A DNA stretch of 64,000 nucleotides, from NCBI RefSeq assembly GCF_014695725.1, contig NZ_JACJOU010000002.1:120691-184690 (forward strand), given 5' to 3'. The notes beneath the pieces are model-generated. The model had not been told where the DNA came from, did no database searches, and worked only from the letters and a program-made list of their open reading frames with translations. Positions 8,170 to 17,793 of the stretch are shown here, in pieces (the stretch's first letter is position 1; each line of letters opens with the position of its first letter). A program made the translations under genes and the position numbers. This stretch comes from Microcoleus sp. FACHB-672. Its GTDB lineage: Bacteria > Cyanobacteriota > Cyanobacteriia > Cyanobacteriales > Oscillatoriaceae.

Positions 8170-8757
8170 TTAGATTAACTTTAGCGCTCCCTGGCGCAAG
8201 ATTTCCCAACTGCTGCCAGTCCACTTGGCGACGGTGGAAGGAATACCAGCGTTTGGTGAGATTAACTCGGCTTTATCTAATCGCAGCGTGAAAACTTCAG
8301 GGAAGTGTGCTTCAATTTCTGCCATTGTTTGCAACGCCGGCTCACCGCTGCGGTTGGTGCTAGTCGTGGCCAGCGGGCCGGTTTGGGCTAGAATTTGCCG
8401 TGCTAGGGCGTAATTTGGCACTCTCACACCAATCGTTGTGGGTTCGAGTGGGTTCATTACTGCGGGGACGCGCTCGCTTGCCGGCAGCACCAATGTCAGG
8501 GCACCGGGCCAGTATTGATCCGCCACTTGTTGCCAAATTTGCAATTCTTCTGGGGTGCCGGTGACATAAGGCCACAGATCGGCTGCGTTTGCCCCCATTA
8601 AAATCAAAGGTTTGTTCGGTGTGCGCCGCTTGGCGGCAAAAATCAATTCCGCACAGTCAGGCCGACTAGCCAATGCCGGCACTGTATCCGTAGGAAAGCT
8701 GACTAATTTGCCAGATTTTGCGCCGGTTACGAGATGCTCTATGGAAACTTGTGTCAT
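8170..8757 (-). CDS. Sua5/YciO/YrdC family L-threonylcarbamoyladenylate synthase
   Basis: The 195-aa protein starts near LVSFPTDTVPALASRPD and has KRRTPNKPLILMG, PGALTLVLPAS and IGVRVPN, the conserved blocks of YrdC-fold enzymes. These make threonylcarbamoyl-AMP for the t6A37 modification of tRNAs decoding ANN codons. The short form lacks the extra Sua5 domain, so a TsaC-like role is likely. A YciO-type paralogue cannot be excluded. Confidence 0.8.
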   Translation of the reverse strand: MTQVSIEHLVTGAKSGKLVSFPTDTVPALASRPDCAELIFAAKRRTPNKPLILMGANAADLWPYVTGTPEELQIWQQVADQYWPGALTLVLPASERVPAVMNPLEPTTIGVRVPNYALARQILAQTGPLATTSTNRSGEPALQTMAEIEAHFPEVFTLRLDKAELISPNAGIPSTVAKWTGSSWEILRQGALKLI

Positions 8758-9072
8758 TTAGCAATTTTAGATTCAAGAATGTCCTATTCCAATTTCCTTA
8801 ATTTTTGCGAGTCCTTGCTTAAAGGTTTTGAGGTTTTATACATATTTTTAGAGTATTGTCAAGATCAGTTTACTACTGAGTGTTTTTTGATCTTAATCTG
8901 AGCTAGTGAAATCTTGGCAAATAAAAGATTCTAAATACATGAGGTTTTGACCCGACAGCGTTGCAATCTCGCTCAAGCAGGCTGTAGTGCAATCGCTGAC
9001 TTGATGGGAAAAGATACCTCATTCACTCCCTTAAAAATACAACAAGAAAGTCCTAAGAAAGAGGAAAAGATC

Positions 9073-11382
9073 ATGGCGCTCAACGACAACTTTATTAATA
9101 GCTTTGGGCTTTACGGAAGTAACGGAACGACGATAGGTGACAACATTAATGCCACGAAAGAAACAGGCGAACCCAACCATGCAGGATTCACAGGGGGTAC
9201 ATCTGTTTGGTGGTCATGGACAGCTCCAGTAGACCGCGCGGCAACGATCGACACGTTTGGCAGTAACTTTGACACACTTTTAGGAGTGTACACCGGCTCT
9301 TCCGTATCAGGCTTGACGACAATTGCTAGTAATGATGATACGAATGGGCTTCAAAGCCAAGTCACATTTAATCCAGTCGCCGGCACAACTTACCAAGTTG
9401 CTGTTGATGGTTTTAGTGCAACCCAAGGAAACATCGTACTGAACTATCAGATTGAGGCACCAACCAACGACAACTTTATTGATAGCTCTGTGCTGATCGC
9501 AAGTCCTACTGCCGCAGCGATCACCGCAACGGGGGATAACTTTGGGGCTACTCAAGAAGCCGGTGAACCCAATCATGGAGGATACACAGAGGGTCAATCC
9601 GTTTGGTGGTCATGGACAGCACCCCTAACCCGCCAGACAACTATCAACACGTTTGGCAGTAACTTTGACACACTCCTAGGAGTACACACTGGCTCTTCCG
9701 TATCAGGTTTGACTACAATTGCCGCCATTGACGATAGTAATGGTGGAACTCAAAGCCAAGTCACATTTAATGCAGTTGCTGGCACAACTTACCAAATTGC
9801 TGTTGATGGGTATAGTACAAATGAAGGAAATATTTCACTAACACTAGATCAAGCTGATCAACCGGCTAATGACAACTTTGTTAATAGCGCTGTGCTAAGT
9901 GGGACTGATAATCGCCGGCTCACTGCAACGGGAGATAACATTAATGCGACTAAAGAAGCCGGTGAACCCAACCATGCAGGATTCACAGGGGGCGAATCTG
10001 CTTGGTGGACATGGACAGCGACAGGTAACGGCGAGACCACCATCAACACGTTTGGCAGTAGCTTTGACACCATGTTAGGAGTATACACCGGCTCTTCCGT
10101 ATCAGCGTTGACGACAATTGCTGGCAACGACGATACTAACGCTGGAACTCAAAGTCAAGTCACGTTTAATGCAGTCGCCGGCACAACTTACCGAATTGCT
10201 GTTGATGGATTTAATCCAAGTGAAGGCAATATTTCACTGGCCCTGAATCAAACCCTTGGAACAGCCGGCAACGATAGTCTTGTGGGAAGCGCATCTAATA
10301 GTGTTATTGAAGGTTTAGCCGGCAACGACACCATTCTAGGCAATGCCGGTAACGATAGCCTCAATGGGGGTGATGGTAATGACTCTGTTGATGGTGGCAT
10401 TGGCATCGACTCCCTAGTTGGTGGACTGGGCAACGACACCTATGGGGTAGACAGCGCCAGCGATATTATCATCGAAGCAGCCGCTGCTGGCACAGATAGC
10501 GTCAACGCCTCAGTTACACACACCTTGGCAGCCAATGTAGAAAATCTTACCCTCACCGGCAGCGCCCTGATCAATGGCACCGGCAACACACTCAATAACG
10601 TAATTAATGGCAACAGCGCTAATAATAGCCTCAGCGGCAGTGTCGGTAATGACTCTCTTAATGGCAATAGTGGCAACGACACCGTCAATGGCGGTGATGG
10701 TAACGACTCTCTCAATGGCGGTATTGGCATCGACTCTTTGATTGGTGGACTAGGCAATGACATCTACGTGGTAGACAGCGCCAGCGATATTGTCACCGAA
10801 GCAGCCAGCGCGGGCACAGATATCGTCAATTCCTCGGTTACACACACCTTGGCAGCCAATGTCGAAAATCTTACCCTCACCGGCAGCGCCCTGATCAATG
10901 GCACCGGCAACATACTCAATAACGTAATTAATGGCAATAGTGCCAATAATAGCCTCAATGGCAGTGCCGGTAATGACTCGCTTTCCGGAGGGGCCGGCAA
11001 TGACAGCCTAACAGGCGGAAGTGGTAGCGATCAGTTTATCTACAACACAAATGCTGCATTTACAGCAGCCAGTGTCGGTGTAGATATTCTCACAGACTTT
11101 GCCGGCGCTGCTGCCGGTGACAAAATCCTTCTTGACAGGACAACGTTTACAGCGATTAGCAGTGCTGCGGGAACTGGGTTTAGCCTAGCTTCGGAGTTTG
11201 CCCGTGTAGGAAGTGATGCTGCTGCTGCCACAAGTACAGCAGATATTGTCTATAACTCAGCCAATGGCAACTTATTCTACAACCAGAATGGAAGTGCGGC
11301 TGGCTTTGGAACAGGTGCTTTATTTGCCACTTTAAGCGGTGCTCCTGCCTTAGCCGGCACAGACTTCATGATTCAGATTTAG
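9073..11382 (+). CDS. secreted RTX calcium-binding protein with three N-terminal beta repeats
   Basis: ATG 9073 (MALNDNFINSF) follows a GAGGAAAAG ribosome-binding site. An upstream TTG at 8947 in the same frame is less likely. The protein has 769 aa. Residues about 1-400 hold three copies of a 125-residue beta domain with GEPNHAG, SVWWSWTAP, TFGSNFDTLLGVYTGSSVS and VAGTTYQVAVDG, resembling pre-peptidase C-terminal-like domains. RTX nonapeptides (GGxGNDxx) and two long NVENLTLTGSALINGTGN units follow. The C-terminus (SGSDQFIYN, DILTDFAG, FATLSG, FMIQI) is the serralysin-type type I secretion signal. No enzymatic domain was seen, so surface adhesion or matrix function is likely. Confidence 0.85.
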   Translation: MALNDNFINSFGLYGSNGTTIGDNINATKETGEPNHAGFTGGTSVWWSWTAPVDRAATIDTFGSNFDTLLGVYTGSSVSGLTTIASNDDTNGLQSQVTFNPVAGTTYQVAVDGFSATQGNIVLNYQIEAPTNDNFIDSSVLIASPTAAAITATGDNFGATQEAGEPNHGGYTEGQSVWWSWTAPLTRQTTINTFGSNFDTLLGVHTGSSVSGLTTIAAIDDSNGGTQSQVTFNAVAGTTYQIAVDGYSTNEGNISLTLDQADQPANDNFVNSAVLSGTDNRRLTATGDNINATKEAGEPNHAGFTGGESAWWTWTATGNGETTINTFGSSFDTMLGVYTGSSVSALTTIAGNDDTNAGTQSQVTFNAVAGTTYRIAVDGFNPSEGNISLALNQTLGTAGNDSLVGSASNSVIEGLAGNDTILGNAGNDSLNGGDGNDSVDGGIGIDSLVGGLGNDTYGVDSASDIIIEAAAAGTDSVNASVTHTLAANVENLTLTGSALINGTGNTLNNVINGNSANNSLSGSVGNDSLNGNSGNDTVNGGDGNDSLNGGIGIDSLIGGLGNDIYVVDSASDIVTEAASAGTDIVNSSVTHTLAANVENLTLTGSALINGTGNILNNVINGNSANNSLNGSAGNDSLSGGAGNDSLTGGSGSDQFIYNTNAAFTAASVGVDILTDFAGAAAGDKILLDRTTFTAISSAAGTGFSLASEFARVGSDAAAATSTADIVYNSANGNLFYNQNGSAAGFGTGALFATLSGAPALAGTDFMIQI

Positions 11383-11738
11383 GTAATGATTCTGACAATC
11401 CAGCGATTTTCCATTACCGATAGTGCCAGCGCTTTAAAGTAATTTTGTTGAGGGTCAACAATTTATAAGAAGCGCTGCACTATATCTATTTAAATGGCAA
11501 TAAAACATCCAGGTTTAGCTTAATTAATGATTTTTTTATTCACACAATTGGTATGGAAGGTTTAAATCTAACAAATAATTACTTTCTTAACATCCCAATT
11601 TATAAAATAGGGCAGAGCGAAGCAAGAAGCAATATTTTTTGCTGCACTAAGTTACGAGGCTCATAGGACATGGAATGCTTAGTATGAATATTCAACTTAT
11701 AAGTGGCTGCTAATTGTGCAAATATCGTCTAATCTTAA
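11383..11738. other. gene-free spacer between convergent genes
   Basis: About 350 AT-rich bases between the RTX gene and prmC, which converge. No strong hairpin with a T-run was identified and no gene is supported. Confidence 0.35.
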
Positions 11739-12623
11739 CTAATCGGTGACAAAGGCCATCGCAAAGCGCTCAACACCGGCTAAATCAGGGAATATTTGAA
11801 TTTTCTCATAACTCCCTTGCCGGCTTAATAATTCCAGCACAGCCTCAGCCTGTCCTGCCATCATTTCAATCAGCCAAATCCCACCGGGACGCAAATATGT
11901 CGGCGCGGTTTCTACCAAATGCCGGATGCAGTCCAAGCCATCCTCACCACCGGCAAGCGCCAGGTGTGGTTCGTGTTTGGTGACTTCGGGTTGCAACTGC
12001 GCTATGATGCCGGCGGGAATATAGGGCGGGTTAGAAACCATGCCACTGAGCCGGTTTTTTAAAGCGTCCAAAGGCTCAAACCAAGAACCTTGATAAAACT
12101 GAATTCTGTCTGCAAACCCTAACTGCTGGGCGTTTTGTTGCGCGATGGCCAAAGCAGCGGGGCTGAAATCTATAGCATGAATTGTTGTATTTCTCAATGC
12201 TTCTGCTAGCCCGATTGCGATTGCTCCGCTGCCGGTGCCTAAATCTGCCCAATGTCCTTGCTGTAGCTCGGTTGTAGAACAGGCAACCGTCAAATCGATA
12301 AGGCACTCGGTTTCTGGACGTGGGATCAGGACTGCCGGTGAAACAGTTAGGGAAAAATTTCGCCAGGGTGCGCGTCCTACTAAATATTGAACCGGCACTC
12401 GTTCAGATAAGCGCCGGTTCCATAGTTGGGTGAGTTCAGGCAAAGGTAGTTGCAGGAGAATTTGCGAACGCTCCTTAAAAGATTCCAGCCGCAACGCTAA
12501 GCGGTCAAGACCGGCTACCTCTTGCAGTAGCCAGTCCACTTCTGCCGGTGGGATATCTGCCGCCACTGCACCCGCCTTCGCCTCAACTCGCCAATGCCAA
12601 AGCTCTAACCCTGAGACAACCAT
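11739..12623 (-). CDS. prmC: peptide chain release factor N5-glutamine methyltransferase
   Basis: It methylates the glutamine of the GGQ motif in release factors RF1/RF2. The protein has 294 aa, an N-terminal helical domain, the S-adenosylmethionine motif DLGTGSGAIAIGLAEAL near residue 124, and the catalytic NPPYIP motif near residue 199. PVQYLVGRAPWRNFSLTVSPAVLIPRPETE is the conserved RF-binding region. A short TTTTAGA repeat separates it from the Tic22-like gene downstream. Confidence 0.93.
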   Translation of the reverse strand: MVVSGLELWHWRVEAKAGAVAADIPPAEVDWLLQEVAGLDRLALRLESFKERSQILLQLPLPELTQLWNRRLSERVPVQYLVGRAPWRNFSLTVSPAVLIPRPETECLIDLTVACSTTELQQGHWADLGTGSGAIAIGLAEALRNTTIHAIDFSPAALAIAQQNAQQLGFADRIQFYQGSWFEPLDALKNRLSGMVSNPPYIPAGIIAQLQPEVTKHEPHLALAGGEDGLDCIRHLVETAPTYLRPGGIWLIEMMAGQAEAVLELLSRQGSYEKIQIFPDLAGVERFAMAFVTD

Positions 12624-12672
12624 GCAATTTTAGATTTTAGATTTTAGATGATTCTAAAACTAAAATCCAAAA
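12624..12672. repeat. short TTTTAGA tandem repeat
   Basis: Several TTTTAGA heptamers are followed by AAAATCCAAAAT. The same combination occurs at about 20787-20850 upstream of cysC, so it is a dispersed short repeat of this genome. Confidence 0.6.
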
Positions 12673-12675
12673 TTC

Positions 12676-13458
12676 CTATCGTCGAGGAGCCGGCGCAGGT
12701 GCAGCTTGACCTGCTGGGGCTGCCGGTTGGTTGGCGCGTAAATACTCAATTGTCTCGCGGGGTGGGATCAGCACCAGTTGGTTCAGTTGGGGATCATCAC
12801 TTTTTTGCAGCGTCTCAATGACGCCTTCGAGATCCACAACCTTAATTTGCACTTTGCCGGCTAAATCAGGCTGTTGTTGCTCAAAGCGGGCAACCATCGT
12901 CTGCAAGTCATCTTTGTTAAAGAAGATAGGGATCACGCTTTGCTCACCCTGTTGAATCGTCAGGTAGCCTTTATCTGGCCCACCTGTCGCCACAAACATT
13001 GGCACCCCGTTAAATTGGCTAACGTCCTGCCCCTGTTGCTTTAGCAATGCCACGGCAGCATCTACTTGCTGCTTCATCGGCACATAAGCAATTTCCAGCT
13101 CATCTGGCTTGTCTTCGCTGTCTTGACCCATCTGGTAAACTTCAGCTAGGGACACCGGCACGACTTTCACCGTTCCAGCCAGTTGAGGATCTTTGGCTTT
13201 TAGCTTATCAATGAATGCCTGAGCATCCAGCTGACTAATAAAAATGCCGGCAACTGAAGTTTGCTTGTCTCCATTGGGAACGGTTGCTGTTAGGGGTGCT
13301 CCCTGTGCGTCAGTAATGGTAAAGACCGGCACCAGTTTCAGCTTTTCCATAATTTGATCTTCGGGCAATGCCAGCGCTTTGATGCTGCCGGTTAGCGGAG
13401 CTAGCAAAACAGTGCCAATTAAACCCAACGTAGCGCTCCACCGAATCAGTGATTTCAT
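12676..13458 (-). CDS. Tic22 family protein
   Basis: The 260-aa protein has an N-terminal signal peptide (about residues 8-30, ending near ALA). Two similar halves follow, each with an FxIxDAxGxPL/V-type strand and an SQLDAQAFIDKLKAKDPQLA or KDDLQTMVARFEQQQPDLA helix. This is the Tic22 architecture: periplasmic in cyanobacteria, where the protein is needed for outer membrane biogenesis. The C-terminus is Pro/Ala-rich. The call rests on the repeated EVYQMGQ/EGVIETLQ pattern and length. Confidence 0.85.
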   Translation of the reverse strand: MKSLIRWSATLGLIGTVLLAPLTGSIKALALPEDQIMEKLKLVPVFTITDAQGAPLTATVPNGDKQTSVAGIFISQLDAQAFIDKLKAKDPQLAGTVKVVPVSLAEVYQMGQDSEDKPDELEIAYVPMKQQVDAAVALLKQQGQDVSQFNGVPMFVATGGPDKGYLTIQQGEQSVIPIFFNKDDLQTMVARFEQQQPDLAGKVQIKVVDLEGVIETLQKSDDPQLNQLVLIPPRETIEYLRANQPAAPAGQAAPAPAPRR

Positions 13459-14350
13459 AATTTCTCCTAGTCTTGATATTGCAACTGTGTAAGAAAAAGC
13501 GGAACTTTTGTACGATCAAAACATCTTTATTTTTTTCTCAGATTTATCTGGCTGAACGACTGAGTTGCAAATTTTCCTTAATATATTTTCAGGTTGCTCA
13601 CTCATCGTCAAGCGTTTAATTTATTCCATACTCCTGCTACTGGTTTATAACCTCTGCCGCTTGCTGTAACTGCTCTGAGCGTTAATGATGCCACCCCTTG
13701 CCTGATAAAACAACCCGCTCAGGCTAACACAAAATTGTTATCCACTACAGAATCGTTCAGATCCGTTAATTTTTCCCGAATCTATACAGTGCTGCCGGCT
13801 TGGAGGACTCAACCGTACTTGACTCAGCCCTTTAGGAAAGAGTTCCACTTAGAAGTTGAACCCAATTGCCTTTCAAGGCATAAGAATTATCTTTATCCCT
13901 CGGTAACTGGCTGGGTCTTGCTGGTAGGATGTTAACACAAACGCCGCTCTTTGATTGCTGGAAATCATACTCCTTTCAGAGGATTGCCTCTATTTAGTTT
14001 TTCTGAGAGGAAATTTTACCGGATCGTTCTATTTTCTCTCTGAATGTTTAAACTTATGGTTAATCAATCATGCCTTAGTGCTATCACTTTATTTAAAATA
14101 TGCGAATAAATATCCTTTTTATCCTGTCCTTAGCAGAATAAACAGATATTGGCCGTTTAATCATCAAACACTACTTAAACGGAATCATTAATAAATTATC
14201 ATCTCCCTCTTTGGGAGAGTCGGCAATTTTCCTAACCGATGATCTAAAAATATCTATCTTTAGGATGAGGGAATTACTAAGTTGTTTAAACAATAGCTTT
14301 CAAGCCGGCAACAGAAGTGCCGGTGAAGGCTAGTCAGTCTAAAAATTAAA
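13459..14350. other. gene-free spacer upstream of tRNA-Pro
   Basis: About 890 bp with two short plus-strand open frames (13735-13935 and 13955-14191) that show no domain, bias or ribosome-binding site. They are not called. The 13.46-13.75 kb part should hold the Tic22-like gene's promoter. Confidence 0.35.
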
Positions 14351-14424
14351 TCGGGATGACAGGATTTGAACCTGCGGCATCCTGCTCCCAAAGCAGGCGC
14401 GCTACCAAGCTGCGCTACATCCCG
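14351..14424 (-). tRNA. tRNA-Pro (TGG)
   Basis: Well-formed cloverleaf: acceptor CGGGATG/CATCCCG, D arm TAGCGCAGCTTGGTAGCGC, anticodon stem CCTGC/GCAGG with loop TTTGGGA (anticodon TGG), T arm GCAGGTTCAAATCCTGT and discriminator A. It stands alone, unlike the array at the window start, and is likely the housekeeping copy. Confidence 0.92.
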
Positions 14425-14497
14425 TTTTTCTCTTGTTCTATTCTATGGCAGTTTGCCCACAGAATGATACACTTTTTTATCTTTCTTCTGATTTTAG

Positions 14498-14752
14498 CTA
14501 ACGACGCACCGCTTCCCTAGGGTCAAGGTGACGAAGCTTCAAGGCGCGATAATCAGCAGACCCGCATCTCACACGATACAAGGTTTTGTTAAACTCAGCA
14601 ACCCAAGTGGATGTTTCTTGTCTTCGCTTGTTTTGCCGTGCTTGTTGGTAAGAGTGGCACTGATGACGCCTGTAAGTTTTGCCGTTAACGGTAGCAGAGA
14701 ACCCGAAGTTTTCTTCAGGTTGCTCGGTCTTACAGGATTTGCAAAGTTTCAT
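14498..14752 (-). pseudogene. truncated HNH-type endonuclease relic
   Basis: From ATG 14752 the frame encodes MKLCKSCKTEQPEENF, a CxxC knuckle, then CHSYQQARQNKRR and YRVRCGSADYRALKLRHLDP. This is the usual layout of short HNH nucleases with an N-terminal zinc knuckle. It stops before the rest of the HNH domain, and CHSC has become CHSY, so it is probably inactive. It sits between tRNA-Pro and a degenerate copy of the tRNA-Pro 5' half. Confidence 0.5.
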
Positions 14753-14766
14753 AGAACTTGCCAAGC

Positions 14767-14792
14767 CAGTTACCAAGCCGCGCTATATTCCA
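14767..14792 (-). repeat. degenerate copy of the tRNA-Pro 5' half
   Basis: The minus strand reads TATAGCGCGGCTTGGTAAC, close to TGTAGCGCAGCTTGGTAGC of tRNA-Pro (14403-14421). Only the D-arm side is present. Together with the HNH relic between them, this suggests a decayed insertion. Confidence 0.4.
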
Positions 14793-15216
14793 GTAGTCTT
14801 ATATTATAGTACACTTTGCCCTCAAGAGCAAGCGAGAGATGTAAATAAATTCCCGGCTGCGGAAAATTTGGCGCGGGTAACCACATAGGAAGAGAACTAA
14901 ATGAAGCAGCTATAGCCCTACTCTGTGATTGGTTAATGCTCATGACCACCAAAAGCTCGGAGTACCGGCATCTTGCTCGCTAGAAATCTTACAAGCAATT
15001 TAGGATTGCTATATCCGTAGCGTCAATCGGGCGATAAGCAAGGAAGAAACGGAATCAGAAGCGAATGAATAGACACTTGAACAATTACGCCGGCACCCAC
15101 TTGAATTAAAGAATTACTGAAAAACCGCATCAAAAAGTTAGCCCAATTTTAAAATTGAACTGTTAAATCGAGTATTTATATTCAGGTAAACTCGCAATTT
15201 TTCTTGTTAAAATCTG
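14793..15216. other. spacer with dispersed repeat
   Basis: No gene is supported. TTTAGGATTGCTATAT at about 15000, preceded by CTAGAAATCT, is shared with 24840-24880 and looks like the end of a miniature mobile element. Confidence 0.4.
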
Positions 15217-16257
15217 CTATTGATATATTTTGCCATTGGGTAAGATGGCTCCCTTGAGCTTGATTCCCTGACGATTTGCGTCCGCTACATTCGCATTTCG
15301 CAAGTTCGCTCTCGTCAAATCTGCCTCAGACAAATTGGTGCCAATTAGATGTGCGCCACTCAGGTTCGCGCCGGCAAGATTAGCACCGCTCAAGTTCGCT
15401 TGAATCAAATAAGCGCCAGTGAGATTTGCTAAGCTCAAGCCGGCACCACTCAAGTTCGCGCCGGTTAGCAGTTTTCCACTTAAATCAGCGCCACTCAATT
15501 CTGCCCCACTCAGATTAACCCCACTCAGATTAGCCTGCTTTAAACAAGTATTTCTTAAGTCTGTCTTACTCAAGTTTGTCTTACTCAAATTGGCACGTCC
15601 TAACATTGCTTCACTTAAATCGGCTTCGCTGAGATTCGCCCCATTTAAATGCGCGTTGTTTAGATTCGCTGAGTTTAGGTTCGCGCCTGCCAAGTTTGCC
15701 TGAGATAAATCAGCCTCGCTCAGGTTTGCTTGCCGTAGCTTTGCCCCACGGAGGTTTGCCTTGCTCAGGTTAGCCTTACTCAAGTCTGCCTTGTTCAAAC
15801 TGGCTTGGGTGAGATTGGCTCCGCTCAAATCGGCTTTGCTGAGATTGGTGCCAATCAAGTAGGTGTGACTAAGGTGGCTCTTGCTGAGATTGGCTCCGCT
15901 GAGGCTAGCGCCGCTCACATCTGCGCCCGTCAGGATCGCTCCAGTCAAGTTGGCTCCGCTCAAATCAGCCCAGTTTAAGTGTGCGCCGCTCAGATCCGCT
16001 CCACTCAAGTCGGCTCCACTCAGATTCGCCCCGCTGAGACTTGCTCCATGCAGGTTAGCTTTAATGAGTTTGGCTCCCCTCAAATCGGCTTTGCTTAAAC
16101 CGGCTCCACTGAGATACGCCCCACTCAAATCTGTCTCACTGAGATCCGCTTTACTTAAGCTAGCCCGACTAAAATCTCTCGCCCCTGATGCGTAGCGTTG
16201 GAGCAGTTCATCACGGGTGAAGCTCTGTCTTGGCCCAGTAATCACGTTAGCTATCAT
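15217..16257 (-). CDS. pentapeptide repeat protein
   Basis: A 346-aa protein made of about 60 consecutive A(D/N)LSx(A/T) pentapeptides from residue 30 onward, predicting a right-handed quadrilateral beta-helix. The first 30 residues ([22 protein letters not shown]) form the usual cyanobacterial cap. There is no signal peptide or enzymatic domain. Pentapeptide proteins can mimic DNA or act as scaffolds; the role here is unknown. Confidence 0.9.
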   Translation of the reverse strand: MIANVITGPRQSFTRDELLQRYASGARDFSRASLSKADLSETDLSGAYLSGAGLSKADLRGAKLIKANLHGASLSGANLSGADLSGADLSGAHLNWADLSGANLTGAILTGADVSGASLSGANLSKSHLSHTYLIGTNLSKADLSGANLTQASLNKADLSKANLSKANLRGAKLRQANLSEADLSQANLAGANLNSANLNNAHLNGANLSEADLSEAMLGRANLSKTNLSKTDLRNTCLKQANLSGVNLSGAELSGADLSGKLLTGANLSGAGLSLANLTGAYLIQANLSGANLAGANLSGAHLIGTNLSEADLTRANLRNANVADANRQGIKLKGAILPNGKIYQ

Positions 16258-16445
16258 AATAAGTACACTTTGTTAAATTTGTTTATGGTTCTATTCAAAT
16301 TGTATTGAAAATTACAACTCAGTATAAACCGCAAATTCCCTGAACTTTCATTAAAATCTATTTAAACGTCTCAAATTATTTATTTTTTTAATAAAAATTA
16401 ACATTACGTTAAAATTTCAGGGATTTTCTGCATACTTCCAGCGTT

Positions 16446-16964
16446 TTATTCTTGCCGATCCCGGCACTCTTTTTCCTCTGGGCCATAAGGATGAATGGCA
16501 CAAATTAAGTAGTGGCCCCCATAGTGCTGACCATGATAATAGCGGCAGCCTAAACAAGGCTTAGGCGAAGCCTTCAACCGGCCATTGCGGTGTTCTCCCT
16601 GATCGCTGCCCTCCGCCGAAGTCGGCATCATTGGCCGGATACCGTAGTCGATCTGAAGCCGTTGAATAATGCCATCGGCTGAGTGGATAGCGCGGCGAAT
16701 AACTTCCAGTGTTGAAAGCGCCGGCATCTCTAGCTCCATTACAATCTGCCGGTTGAGTGTGTCCGTTTGCATCGTGCAGTGGGTAATGCTACCGCCGTGT
16801 TCCTGCAAGGTTTGAGAAATCGCCATAAGCACCCCACTAGCAGACATACAATAACCCGATAGATGAATGCGTTCTGTGTCTGTGGTGGCTTGAATAATCA
16901 AGCTAGCAGGAGTGATGAACCCCTCTGGAACTGCTGAGGAGTTCGGCTTTAAAAAATTTATCAT
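16446..16964 (-). CDS. conserved cyanobacterial protein with C-terminal Cys cluster
   Basis: The 172-aa protein has an ACT-like alpha/beta segment (residues about 25-110, HLSGYCMSASGVLMAISQTL and ADGIIQRLQIDYGIRP). Its C-terminal CLGCRYYHGQHYGGHYLICAIHPYGPEEKEC resembles the Cys block of DUF6464 proteins. I do not recognise a named function; metal binding by the Cys cluster is plausible. It stands alone between two transcription units. Confidence 0.6.
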   Translation of the reverse strand: MINFLKPNSSAVPEGFITPASLIIQATTDTERIHLSGYCMSASGVLMAISQTLQEHGGSITHCTMQTDTLNRQIVMELEMPALSTLEVIRRAIHSADGIIQRLQIDYGIRPMMPTSAEGSDQGEHRNGRLKASPKPCLGCRYYHGQHYGGHYLICAIHPYGPEEKECRDRQE

Positions 16965-17198
16965 TGTTGTTTTTAACTGGGAGTGCGCCCTTATTTATCT
17001 GATGCTCTACATCTAAGGGTGCGGGTGTGGTCTCTAAATCCTCCTAAAGATAGATTTGCAGATATTTTTGAAAAGTAATTTTCAGCGTTTAAATTTATTT
17101 TTTCCTTTCAACTGATAGCAAAGCAAACTTTCACTTGTGTGCCTAGATCGCCTGCCTTTAAACTGATGAAATAAATTAAAGATTGAGCAGCGAATGTT

Positions 17199-17774
17199 AT
17201 GGCATTAACCCCGTCAACAATGTTGGCGCTAAAAACTCAAGCGCCGGATTTTCATCTGCCAGATGTCGTTTCCGGTCAAACAATATCTCTGGCCACATTT
17301 GCCGGCAAAAAAGCGCTGCTGGTGATGTTTATTTGCCGGCACTGCCCTTTCGTCAAGCACATACAGACAGAACTCGCGCAAATTGGCAAAGACTATGCCG
17401 GCGAAAATGTTGGCATCCTGGCGATCAGCGCCAACAATGCGGCAACCCATCCGGAGGATGCCCCCGATAAACTTAAAACAATGGCGCAAGAACTTGGCTT
17501 CACCTTCCGCTACGGTTATGACCCCAGCCAAGAAACAGCCAAAGCTTACACAGCCGCTTGCACACCAGACTTTTTCGTATTTGATGCCAACCGGCAACTG
17601 GTGTATCGGGGCCAATTGGACGACAGCCGGCCCAGCAACGGGCTGCCTGTCACCGGCAAAGATTTGCGATCTGCGCTTGATGCGGTGCTAGCCGATCAGC
17701 CAGTCAACCCAGAACAAAAGCCTAGCATCGGCTGCAATATTAAGTGGAAACCAGGGAATGAACCGGGGTATTAG
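17199..17774 (+). CDS. thioredoxin-fold (AhpC/TSA-like) protein
   Basis: The 191-aa protein starts MALTPSTMLALKTQAPDFHLPDVVSGQ, a peroxiredoxin-like N-terminus. The redox-site strand is LLVMFICRHCPFVKHIQ with a CxxC (CRHC), followed by an ISANNAATHPEDAPD insert and CTPDFFVFDANRQLVYRGQLDDSRP. This is the thioredoxin family group often annotated as peroxiredoxin, probably a cytosolic thiol reductase or peroxidase. It is convergent with the hydrolase gene 20 bp downstream. Confidence 0.85.
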   Translation: MALTPSTMLALKTQAPDFHLPDVVSGQTISLATFAGKKALLVMFICRHCPFVKHIQTELAQIGKDYAGENVGILAISANNAATHPEDAPDKLKTMAQELGFTFRYGYDPSQETAKAYTAACTPDFFVFDANRQLVYRGQLDDSRPSNGLPVTGKDLRSALDAVLADQPVNPEQKPSIGCNIKWKPGNEPGY

Positions 17775-17793
17775 CAAAATGGAAAAGACTGGG

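Noticed and set aside
9307..11231. Several minus-strand frames opposite the RTX gene
   Set aside because: They are antisense shadows of the repetitive Gly/Asn/Asp codons.
13735..14191. Two plus-strand frames in the spacer before tRNA-Pro
   Set aside because: No domain, no ribosome-binding site, AT-rich random composition.
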